From NCBI GenBank assembly GCA_030248215.1, contig JASANG010001718.1:1-64000 (forward strand): a stretch of 64,000 nucleotides of DNA, read 5' to 3'. Position 1 is the stretch's first letter; every line of letters starts with the position of its first letter. The notes beneath the pieces were generated by a model. It did no database searches and had not been told where the DNA came from. It saw only the letters and a program-made list of their open reading frames with translations. Of this stretch, positions 24,101-34,200 are shown piece by piece. A program made the position numbers and the translations under genes. The stretch comes from Enoplolaimus lenunculus (Eukaryota; Nematoda; Enoplea; Enoplida; Thoracostomopsidae).

Positions 24101-25901
24101 AAGAAAAGACTGGTTCCAATGGGTCTTTAAGTAGAACGTTAATCAACAGGACGCGGAACAGTAATAGAAAATGGCGGATCCAGAAATTTTTGACTGGGGC
24201 GGGCTGGAGGTATACCTATGTTTGCGTATTGCAGCAAATTTGCTGCACCATACCAAGACTATTACAGTCAGCCCCATTAGTTTTGCGTTTGATACGAAAC
24301 AACTTGGAAAATTTATATTATGTGCTCAGTTTTTAATCCAGGCTAAGAATAAATTGATTCCACTGGTTCATTAAGTAGTACTTTGATCAAAAGACAGCCG
24401 AGTAGTAGTAGAAAACGGTGGATCAAGACATTTCTGACTGGGAGGAGAGCTGGCAAAGGTTATACAAGCGAATCAGTAAGGTATACCTATTGCAGCAAAG
24501 GGCATAAATTTGCACAATGAGTTTTGATGGACAATGTTACTTGTAAGCATGTCATAGGCAAAGTGATGTACTAAAATCGTCGCTCGCCGGTACATGTTGG
24601 CGCATTGCGAAATGCGTTATGTCGAACACAATTACTGTGAAACACGCGGTAAATAAAAAATTTTACTTTCATTTTAGGACGGTGTACGGCAGCTAATACA
24701 GAAGAGTATAGCATTACCTTAATTCAACATAACGATAGCATAAAATTTAGCGCTAAGCTTGAACAAAATCTACGGCTTTCGATCTGGAAAACAATGCGCG
24801 CGTGCATATGCCGTTTGTTTGAGGATAAAGGAGTGTATTCAAAACTGTGGACCAACTAAACGTCCGGGAGCGTGAAGCGCAGCGCAAATATGTAGCGATA
24901 ATGTATGAGCGCTTGAATTTAGAAAGCTCTGTCAATTTTCTTGTGTATGCACAAGAAATCGAACGCAAAACTAGTACCGCGGCCGCAAGATCTTGAATGC
25001 TTATGACTAATATACAACAGTTCCGCAAACACTAACCCATTTTGAATTTTTGACCGTGGATCAGAGCTGGATCGGACACGAATCATTAGCAACATAAACA
25101 AAAAGAAAAACGCAGCCATTGCAAAACAAACTCGGTATACAGCCAAATACCCGATACCCCGTTCACAATCCAAATCTAACTGTGTGCAGGCATGCTTGAA
25201 AAATCCCTAAAATAACATACGCACTATATATGCAGTTAAACTAGTTGACGACAGTTAAAACAACTCAGGTTCATCATTCATTTAACAAACGGGTTCCTTG
25301 GTACGTGCTAGTGTCATGCATATTACATAAGTACTGTAAACCACATAAAATAAATTGAAATACACATACTTCGGAGAGCTTCTTCTGAAGACTAGGAATA
25401 AGCATAATACATCCGGTAATGGTTCCAAGTAACAACATAATTGCGTACATAATGCGGGTCATCGTGCTACTGCGCGCTCCTGGGCACAGCCCACAGCACA
25501 GGCTGCATGCCGCGCTGCCAAAGCAACACGCCAACTGAAATGTACCAAATAAATACAGTGCGTACGTATTTTCAACGCTCCTTTGTTTTAGTGGTAAAAT
25601 CAGAAAGATGGTTTTTACGACAATTTTCATACCATACATCTCAGTATCAAAACCGTGAAGACTAACACCATTACTATCATGCGAATTAGTTGTATTGTTG
25701 TAGGCTGATTAGGTAATATTCAGTTTCTTTTCAGAAGAGGGCCCCTTGGGTAAAAATACAACATACTTGTCTCACTTGATTCTTTTCTAAAAAAACTAAA
25801 ACCACAAAACAACGATGGCTAAGTACATACGTAAATTGAAATATTCAACTAACCTGCGCAGCACAGCCAGCGCCTCCTAAAATTCCTAACACAGCCCCCA
25901 T
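18108..25901 (-). CDS. SERINC: serine incorporator (SERINC/TMS1/TDE1 family), complete
   Basis: Eleven exons in gene order: 25901-25854, 25534-25370, 25206-25037, 23431-23355, 23162-23025, 22791-22715, 22442-22253, 22130-21977, 21662-21577, 18632-18491 and 18249-18108. Every junction is GT-AG and in phase, giving 462 aa, the usual family length. Family marks are the MGAVLG start, the cysteine-rich [12 protein letters not shown] segment, [32 protein letters not shown] (255-266), YLTWSAMTN (276-284), the acidic linker before YSYSFFHFM (391-399), and the C-terminal [16 protein letters not shown]. About ten hydrophobic helices are visible. SERINC proteins are polytopic proteins of the plasma membrane and endomembranes, first described as aiding serine incorporation into membrane lipids. 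Some vertebrate members scramble lipids and block virus infectivity. No antiviral role can be read from this sequence. The largest introns (1.6 and 2.9 kb) carry repeats. Confidence 0.96.
20182..20696. mobile_element. CAGGGTACAACA-ended repeat in SERINC intron 9
   Basis: Starts CAGGGTACAACAGAATG and ends TTGTTGCCATCCTG, with GGATTCGG/CCGAATCC-rich arms at both sides. Probably another hAT-type MITE, but flanking 8-mers do not match. Lies wholly within an intron. Confidence 0.4.
23668..23940. repeat. GC-rich palindromic repeat in SERINC intron 3
   Basis: About 270 bp of GC-rich, CpG-rich sequence in otherwise AT-rich DNA. It is built from CGGCGCCGTCCGTCA and its complement with many inverted matches. 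TATAGC(T/G)TGCTATACT-like sequence lies at the left and GTATAGCGCAACCCTAAC at the right. Probably a CpG-rich fold-back transposon. Confidence 0.5.
24108..24443. repeat. imperfect direct repeat, 245-bp period, SERINC intron 3
   Basis: Two copies of a segment containing CATTAAGTAG or CTTTAAGTAG, then ATCAA, then GGCGGATCCAGAAATTT or GGTGGATCAAGACATTT, then GACTGGG. The first includes the GGCGGATCCAG end of the hAT family intact at 54914-55030. Confidence 0.45.
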
Positions 25902-26690
25902 TAAATGCAGATAACACAATTATCAAACGTTTACGTATATATGTATGTAAGTATATTACGCAAAATTGTGTATAACCTGTAATTACGAGCAGTGCATATA
26001 ACAGCAAATTTCGTAGATATCAAGGTTGCAACATGAACTCAGTTCTACCGGAACTGGTAATGAATTTTTGCAGGAACCGAACAAGGACCAGAATTTAAAA
26101 TAATTTTCGGCACTTGTAAAAACACATCAAATTTCAATCTAACAGTTTATTCACAAGATTGAACTGATTCAATTTTTAAGACAATGTTCACTTCAGTTTA
26201 CTAATGTGTCAAATGGTAGTTTTTTATCTCTGGAGGTAATCCATACTGGACGCATGTGCGTAGATTGTTACATTGGTCACAAAACTATACGGATTTACTA
26301 GATTAGAACGTTCCACGTGTGCGGTCAAGCGTTTAAATGCAAGCATGTTTTCAAAAATTGAACCAAAAATTGAAGTTCTCCCGCACGGAGAAATCCCACA
26401 TTTGCCACTGCTTTAATAGTTTTTCATTAAATTACGCACTTGTAAACAATCCGAGAAAACGTACATGTTTGTTTACCTAGCTATGAGGTTATCTATAGTC
26501 AACTGGAAAAAATCACGAAAGCTCAAATAGCTGTTTCTGTTTTAAATTAAGTTAAAAATCAAATATCATTTTAAACTACGTTTAACAAATAAACATTTGT
26601 GTCAGTTTATAGTGCGTTAGTCGCCTAACTATTACATGTCTCTGAATGTGCGTACTGCAAAATATAGCCCATGTAAAATCAAGGGCACCG
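25902..26690. promoter_or_regulatory. upstream region of SERINC (promoter not resolved)
   Basis: This stretch lies 5' of the SERINC start codon on the minus strand and must hold its promoter and 5' untranslated region. I see no clear TATA box or spliced-leader acceptor directly before the ATG. Confidence 0.3.
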
Positions 26691-27165
26691 CGCATTAAGC
26701 TTTAGGCTAACTTTTTGCTTAGGTTTAGGCTTAGGTTTAGATATAACCTAAACCTTAGATATAACCTCATTCTACGTTTAGATTTCCGCTATAGACTAAA
26801 GCTTTGCCTTCAGGAATATGCTTATAAAATTACAAGCAGTTGCAGCGGACTGTTATTTATTTTTAACCCGCCCTCGCCGCCCTTCGTTACTGATATATAC
26901 CCGGTATTGCAACTATCCGTTGAATTAAACGTTTGTCTTGTATCACAAGCTTGAGCGTTGTGCAAGTTTGTACTTTACTAGTGATGTACTTCAAAAACTT
27001 CAGTAATTTTAGCTTTATAGTTTTGCACTCAACGTATTTATAGTCCCGGAGTCATTTCATTATGCACTATAAGTAGATATAATTGACATTTATGGACTCT
27101 AATTCGGTTTTTTATAGACTCTATCCCCAAACAGACTCTTATTAGTGATACGAACTCCGGCCCAT
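26690..27165. repeat. TTAGGC-like tract and truncated TA-MITE
   Basis: 26700-26790 contains degenerate TTAGGC/TTAGGT hexamers following a GCCCATGTAAAATCAAGGGC half-end. 26850-27165 matches the interior and right part of the CTGTAGTGACCCG family but lacks its left terminus. Confidence 0.55.
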
Positions 27166-27214
27166 GTTAGGGCCCTCCTGCTGTCACGGGACGACGGCAA
27201 TTAGGAGAACAACG

Positions 27215-27400
27215 GAAAGTGGGACAACCAGGACAGTAAAACAGCCAGGACAACGGGACAGTGAAACAGTCGGGATAACTGGACAGTTGGGACAACTGGA
27301 CAGTTGGGACAACTGGACAGTTGGGACAGCTGGACAGTTGGGACAACGGGACAGCTTGAACAATGGGACAGCCAAGACAGCGTGACAGCCGGAACAACGG
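27215..27400. repeat. tandem repeat GGACAGTTGGGACAACT (inverse of 2028-2340)
   Basis: About ten units of GGGACAACTGGACAGTT. This is the reverse complement of the satellite at 2028-2340, and long frames across it come from the repeat alone. It is followed directly by a fragment of the CAGGGTGCAA MITE family (27410-27600). Confidence 0.8.
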
Positions 27401-27802
27401 AAACAGCGTTTGCAAAAGTTATCTGTTTAGAGCGTTTCGTTTTCACAATTTTCAGGAAAGAATTTCCGAAAATTCGCAGAAAGTGGCGTAAAACCCAAAC
27501 GACATAACAACAAATTGCAAATATTGCCTAAAAACTAATTAGCCATCATTTTTACGACATAATTTCACCTCACCTCCGGCTCCGGCAAGTTTACTGTACT
27601 TACGTTTACATTCTTTCGATCAATTTATTATTTGTACTCACATTATATAAGATACTATGTTTGTTTTAAAAAACTCCTGTAGTTGGGTCCCATGCTACTT
27701 TGAGGGGCACACATTGCCTACCCATTCCTTTGAATAAGTTTAAAAACCATGGACACTTATTTTGCTTAGGTTTAGGGCAAGGTCTAGATTTTGTAAAGCT
27801 TA

Positions 27803-28073
27803 TTAACCCCTTCTCACATTGAGTTGCCTGTAGGCAACTCAGCGCAGTGTATATTCGTTAAATAGAATATATCGCACCGTGTTTAACAATTGCAACACGT
27901 ATACATAGTACTAAATCACCACAAGACGTGACAGCCCCCTCGGGCTCGAGCGTCAAGCTCCTATAGCTGAGTGGTTATGGTATACGCCTCCCACTCAGGT
28001 CACTGGAGTTCGAATCCTAGCATAAAAGTAGGTGTCAGGGGAAATAGAAAATATTCATGTGAGAAAGGCTTAA
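27803..28073 (+). mobile_element. TTAA-flanked piggyBac-type MITE with tRNA-like core, best copy
   Basis: Exact TTAA on both sides (27803-27806 and 28070-28073). Ends are CCCCTTCTCACAT and ATGTGAGAAAGGC, 11 of 13 bases in inverted repeat. The element is 263 bp. The tRNA-like core at 27956-28025 has A-box TAGCTGAGTGGTTA and B-box GTTCGAATCC. It also holds a small hairpin GAGTTGCCTGTAGGCAACTC near the left end. Confidence 0.85.
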
Positions 28074-29160
28074 TATAATTTTTCACTGATGTTATTTTCG
28101 CGGAGAGTTATGATCCTTCAAATGCTTCAGTGAAGACAATAGTCAATTAAAGACAAGATGGGTAGGAATATGAAACGCCTCGAGCGTTAGCCAAAACGTG
28201 ACATTCAGGCCGCCATGTGCCATTCTCCGGAAGCCAAGCGCGATCTACTCTTAAGCTGTATTACATTTCCTTGACTAAAAGATGATATAAAATTTCATCA
28301 GGTCAGAGAGGCATTTCCTTGCGTACACGCTCACTGCACCTAAGAGGACGCCCACTACCAAAAAATTTTCGGCGAATTTTAACAGCCTACAGTAGAACGT
28401 TGAGTGCGGTCGCTCTTGCCCTGCTAGTCCCACTTGCTCGCGATTGAACAAGAATGGATGGATTTCGAAAATTTTTTAAGGGTGATTGGTATTGTTCAGC
28501 CGCGAAAGAAATAAACTTACTTATGCAAAAGCAGTGGTGGATCTTGAATAGTGGTGTGTATTCGATATGCTTAGCTTTTCATAGAGACACAATGCAATAT
28601 TAAGGCCTGATGTTCAATGTATGAAGCACAAACACAGCTATTTCACAATAGTTTAAAATTTTCCCGTTTCAATAAAAGTATAAATTTGGCAATTTTTTCC
28701 TCGAAACTGTGCCAAAAGTTAAACGAAACGCACAAAGCAGACAAATTTTGTACGACTGGGCAGGAGTTCACTTCTGAAATTGCCGGAACCGCTGGCAAAA
28801 CTTCAGTCAATGCCGGAAACGGAGGTCGATTTTCTGCAAAAGCCGAATCGAAGGCACATCTCCGGTGGCATCCTGCCCTGATGCTGATGTCACTCTTTGA
28901 GACAGGCGTTACTTTACGCCCCTTAAAAACGGGCACGTCGGTGAGCTAGGGGGGTTTTGACCTCCTGGAAGAATTTTGGCTTCCCTAGAAAACTTTCATC
29001 TTGCTTATACGTCCCCAAACACACTTGTATGCCCTCCTGAAAATTGCTTAGCTCCCCAGCAAGATGAGCTGGCTACGGGCTGCTTTATTAATAGTATTAA
29101 CATATTGACCTCGTTTTCTTGACGAACGTTAAAACATTCGAAAATAACAAAAATTCGAAA
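28074..29160. other. intergenic, transposon fragments
   Basis: 28710-28880 is a decayed piece of the CAGGGTGCAA family (GCCGGAACCGC, GGAGGTCGATTTTCTGC). 28955-29090 is a member of a repeat ending CTGGCTACGGGC that also occurs at 39636-39802 and 41895-42030. No gene. Confidence 0.45.
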
Positions 29161-29171
29161 GCTTCAAACCA

Positions 29172-30385
29172 GTCGTAGTGGGACTACATTTATTGAGCGA
29201 AGCTCGAACACTCGTAAGCAATTACGGTAATATGCAAATTAGTTATTAGCTAACTATTCATTTATCGGTTTTGGAGGTTTGTAAGCAATTTCCTCAGATT
29301 CCTCGCACGCAAAAACCTTTCAGCCACCCTAATAATTATTGGAATAATTCAAAAAGTCCTAATTTTGTCTCGTCAATTAAGCAAATATGCAAATTATCTA
29401 TTAGCTAACTATTCGATAATGGCCTTTAAAGGCTTGTAGACAATTTATTCAGATTCTTCGCACCCGAAAACCCATTATTGCTGAAATTAGATTGCTTGTA
29501 ACCCTAATAATTAGTGAAACATTGTAAAAACGCCTAATTAAGGCTTATCAACTATGCTTATATGCAAGTTATCTATTAGCTAACTACTCAATTATGGGTT
29601 TTAAACGTTTGTAAACAATTTATTCAGATTCGTTGCACCTAAAAACCCTTTAGTGCTGAAATTATATTGCTTTTAACCTAAATAATTAGTGAAATATTGT
29701 AAAAAGTCCTAATTTAGGCTTATAAACTATGCTAATATGCAAATTATCTATTAGCTAACTGCTCAATTATCCGTTTCGGAAATTTGTAAACAGTCTACGC
29801 AGATTCCGCGCACCCAAAAATCTTTTAATGCTAAAATTAGATTGCTTCTAACTGTTATAATTAGTGAAATATTGTGGAAAGTCCTAATTTAGGCTTAATT
29901 AATTATGCAAATTAGCCTGTAGCTAATAAACGGCTTAAAATTTTCAAACCCCAATGCGAGGTTAACACCCCAGAATAATTGACTTTCAAACAAAAGAAAG
30001 TTTATCAAAATCGGTTCAGCCGTTCCTGAGATTCTTTTCGGACTGACAGACGGACAGACGGACGGACGGACAGACAGACGGACGGACCTCCACCTTTCGA
30101 CCCCCAAGTACAAAACATACCAGTCGTAGTGGGACTACATTTATTGAGCGAAGCTCGAATTAATTATGCAAATTAGGATGTAGCTAATAAACGGCTTAAA
30201 ATTTTAAAACCCTAATGCGAGGTTAACACCCCAGGATAAGTGGCTTTCAAACAAAAAAAGTTTATCAAAATCGGTTCAGCCGTTCCTGAGATTCTTTTCG
30301 GACGGACTAACGGACAGACGGACAGACGGACAGACGGACGGACGGACATCCACCTTTCGACCCGAGCTTAGCTCAATAAGGTATT
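29172..30385 (-). mobile_element. two abutting elements with CAGTCGTAGTGGGACTAC ends and 175-bp tandem unit
   Basis: The first (29172-30119) and second (30121-30385) both start CCAGTCGTAGTGGGACTACA then TTTATTGAGCGAAGCTCGAA. The first holds about four tandem copies of a 170-175 bp AT-rich unit (AGTTATCTATTAGCTAACTA, then CAATTTATTCAGATTC). It then has AACGGCTTAAAATTTT, the sequence CGGTTCAGCCGTTCCTGAGA and a GACGGACGGACAGAC oligomer. The second lacks the tandem block. The reverse orientation is at 6700-7315. Superfamily unknown. Confidence 0.65.
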
Positions 30386-30389
30386 AAAA

Positions 30390-31010
30390 TTCGAATTTAT
30401 TTGTTTTTGGTGAAACTTTTATTGAATAGAAATATTATAATTCAATATTAAATCTAAGCAGGCAACTACTAAAGAAAAACACAAATATGGCAGTGTAATA
30501 AATATAAAACATGGATGCAAAAAAATTTTAGCAACAAGAATTAAGAATATTAATACACAGACATTTATCGGTTTTTACACACTACAAATGCAAGTATATA
30601 CCTATTTGTACAGAAGTTTCTTCACAAAAGCTCAGGATGAAACCGCTGTAGAAAAACAACACAAAATCTGGCGTCAGGCCCTTGTATGTATGATGCGACT
30701 AAAATTAAACACTGCGGGCTGCCATTTTGGCAGCGAAATTTGCAAGCTTAGGCTGAATCGAAATTTAGACTGCTTGAAAACGGTAGGAAAATGTTTTTTT
30801 CTTCAGTTGAAGTTTTTCAACAATCTCGGTCAAATTCAAATTTGTGTTATTAACTGCCATGACCTCCTGTCCAGATTGCAATTTTCGAAAAACCTGTAAC
30901 TGGTTCCACACATTCGGCTGCGTTACGTTTAAAACATAAAATTGTTTAAGTTTAATACATTGCATAAAATCGCAAAACTTGACAGGATACACGTTTTAAA
31001 GCGTCATAAA
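30390..31010. other. intergenic, no gene seen
   Basis: AT-rich sequence between repeats, with no coding frame supported on either strand. Confidence 0.3.
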
Positions 31011-31226
31011 GGCCCATGTATAGAACAGGGCCGGGACAGTAGTATACCTAAGCATATTCCTAAGCCTAAGCCTAAAGCCTAAGCCTAAGCGTATGGATGA
31101 GCCTATTCCTAAGCCTAAGCCTAAGCATAAGCCTAAACAAAAAGTTAGTCTAAAGCTTAAACTCACTCTATTATAGCCCCTCCGGAAAACGATCCGGCCC
31201 TGTTCTATACATGGGCCCGTCATAAA
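31002..31226. mobile_element. MITE carrying TTAGGC-type hexamers, perfect ends and 9-bp duplication
   Basis: The element is 31011-31217. The 24-bp terminal repeats are identical (left starts GGCCCATGTATAGAACAGGG; the right is its complement). The 9-mer CGTCATAAA flanks it on both sides (31002-31010 and 31218-31226). The interior is a run of CCTAAG/CCTAAA hexamers, the complement of the nematode telomere unit. A 9-bp duplication fits Mutator-like or Merlin-type transposition. It lies 48 bp past the stop codon of the next gene, so probably in its 3' untranslated region. Confidence 0.9.
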
Positions 31227-31265
31227 TGCTAAATATTTTCACATAAAATTACTTAGCTACTGCAA

Positions 31266-34200
31266 TTAATACGATGCAACTTCGTCCAATCCTGGCCGAT
31301 AGTACATTATGCGTGCACGTTGCGTATCCGGTGGATCTGCGCGACTCAACAATGGTGTTGCTTGTGTTGATATTTCCGCTTCCGCATGATAATTGATACG
31401 TTTCGCTTCCGGTTCCGGCATATCAACGTAGTCCATTGGATCTGACACAATTGGTGGTGGTGCGTCAGTTTGAATAGGTTGCTCGATTTTCATTGGCTCA
31501 GGCGGCGGCCGCGGCTTCGGTGGCGGATCTGTTTGAGTAGACGATGGTGTTGTTATAGGTTTAGGCTTAGGTTTAGGCTTTGGCGGCGGGGGTTCTGGTT
31601 TCGGTGGCGGAGTTGGCGGTCGCCGTACGATTGGTGGTGGTGGCTCTGTGGAGAAATAGAGAACAAATTTGTTACTTTTAGCATTGAGAAGAAAATTAAG
31701 TGTTGATGCTATTTTTTTCTTTTGCTTTAGTTTTTACGGATCTGTATAAAATTGGAAGAAATTTTCAAATTGAAACTAAAATAGCTGTCTGTACAAAATT
31801 GTTGAAATATATAAATTCTGCAAAAGTTTGTATCTGTATTAGACGTACGCAAATGCAATCAAACTTTTAACTTGTCTCACTGCATATTGTGCGATATTGT
31901 GCGCTCGGTGCAGAAATTGTGCAAATTTTGTGTTCATGCAAAATGTACCAATATCGGTTAGTAAAAAACTTTTACTTAAAACTTAGGCTAAGTTTTTCCT
32001 AAGTCTAAAACCAAAATCCGATAATTAAGTCTTCTTATACTGTTGTTTAAAACTTTGGTTTTAGAGACCACCATCACCAACCGATTTTGGCAACGAGGAA
32101 AGACATAAATACAACAGGCTTCAAACGTTAAGCGTAAAATGTAAGCCTATGCTTAAACCAAAGTGAGACCTGCGGCATACAATTTTCTTAGGACCTGTTT
32201 TATATATGGGCGACGACACCAAATTAACCACATGCTTCAATACTACGAAACAGAGTGTACAAACACGGCAAACACTAATTTATAAATTTGAACCGTGAAA
32301 TACCTAGTGTTTTGAAGCGTTTTTGTTAAATTTCATTTAGCAAGCTGAATTTGCTATTAATAATACTTTTAACAGTTAACCGTTAAATGTTACGTCAAAT
32401 ATTTGACACTACTATTATAAAATTTGCAATTATTCTTTGAAAACGGTCCATCGGAAACGGGAACTTAGAACGGTTTATTACCGCAAAAGTATTAAGCAGA
32501 CTTTCGGTTAAATTTTATTTTACACAGGGGACAGCCATGCTAATCACAATACTTAATACCACTGTTCAATCGTCACACACATCAGTGTTAAAAGCCATGT
32601 TTTTGCAGCTGACAAAAGTGCACTACCCCGCCTATACAACACTGCCGGTGCTCAATGGCCATGCGAATTTTCACCTAACAATATGATATTTTCACGAAGC
32701 CTACGCTCAGCCATAAGCCGTTGCCGTTCAGCGGCTGCATTAGCTGCTGATGTCGCATTTGACTCTGTGGCTCGATTTGAAGTCACTATACATTGATTGC
32801 TGTAATCGGTGCTAGCTCCGCCTACAACTAGGGCCGGTACTTGAATGTGTAGCAGTAGCACTGATTACCAGTTGGTAAAATAGGTTTTGAAATTTTCGAA
32901 TCAGTAAATACTGTAGTGACCCGAATTAGAGCAGGGACTGATATCCATTTTTCCTTTCAAAGGAGTGGTCCCCTGTTATTCGATTACGAACTGTTATGTA
33001 TTTTTAATTCACCCCATTATATACTGTAGTGACCCGAATAAGAGGGGGACTGATATTTATTTGGCCTCTTCAGAGGGTACCCCTCTCCCTTGTTATTCGG
33101 TTACGGACTGTTATGTGTTTTTAACCCACGCTCCGCCACACTTCGTCACTGATATTTATCCGGTACTGCAATTTATCCGTTGAATTAAACGTTAATTTGC
33201 CTTGCATCAATAGCTTGAGCGATAATGCAAGGTTATACTTAGGAATGTACTTTCAAACTTTAAGTAACGCTTTAAAGTTTCGGATTCAAATTATTTGGTT
33301 CTGGAGTCATTTTTGCGCTACAAGTTGAGATAATTGAAATTTATGGACTCTAATCAGGATTTAGGGACTCAATCCGCTTACGGAATCTTATTAGGGATAC
33401 GGACTCCTATACCTAGACCGGAACTAATAATGGGGACACCCCCTCTTATTATTACCCTCTTATTCGGGTCACTACAGCAGTGGAATTTAGCTCCAAAGTA
33501 TTTTTGTTGATTGCCATGTCCAACAACCTTCTAAATCACACAAGTTCATGCGGGTTGTCTGAATGTTTGCTACAGATCGGGACAGTCTAGGGTATGCTTC
33601 TGCACTACTAGCTTTTATGTATTCCAATTAAAACTTTTATGGAACGCTGTCCAATAACGGACTATAATTACGGATAAAAACTCTTATTGATTGGTACTCA
33701 AAATGGGGACTCCTCTTTTACCATTCCTGAAATGAAATCCTCTCCATGGATCTTTTTCTGGTCTCACTACACACTGCATTGAGGCCTCCTTATTACTCAT
33801 CACTTTTTCGGGTCACTTCAGTAGTGATCTTTGTCTTATTTCTGCGACAATTTGAAAAAAATCCGCAATTACAGGAGTGCGTCAAATTCAAAACCTATAA
33901 CTTTACATGGCGAAAATGCTAGACGCATTTAAAACTACGGGTCTTCGAGCCATATTCTCATCTGCGTCTAGTACATAGCTAGTGAAAATTCGTTTTGGTA
34001 TCTGCCACAAATATAAAATTCAATTGCTTATTGGTATTATAGTGCGCAAAAACGTTTGACCATTTGAATAAGTTAAACTGATAAAATCGAAACTGTTTTA
34101 AATACACTGCAAAAATCGTGAGTCAAATTGACGCTCTCCGAAATAGGCTTTTCGTGACTGCACAAGCTGAGTCAAAATTCGACCTCAGTGAGTCAAAGTG

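Noticed and set aside
27164-27507. Overlapping open frames rich in GQLGQLDSWD-like repeats
   Set aside because: Translation of the 18-bp satellite in several frames. No gene structure.
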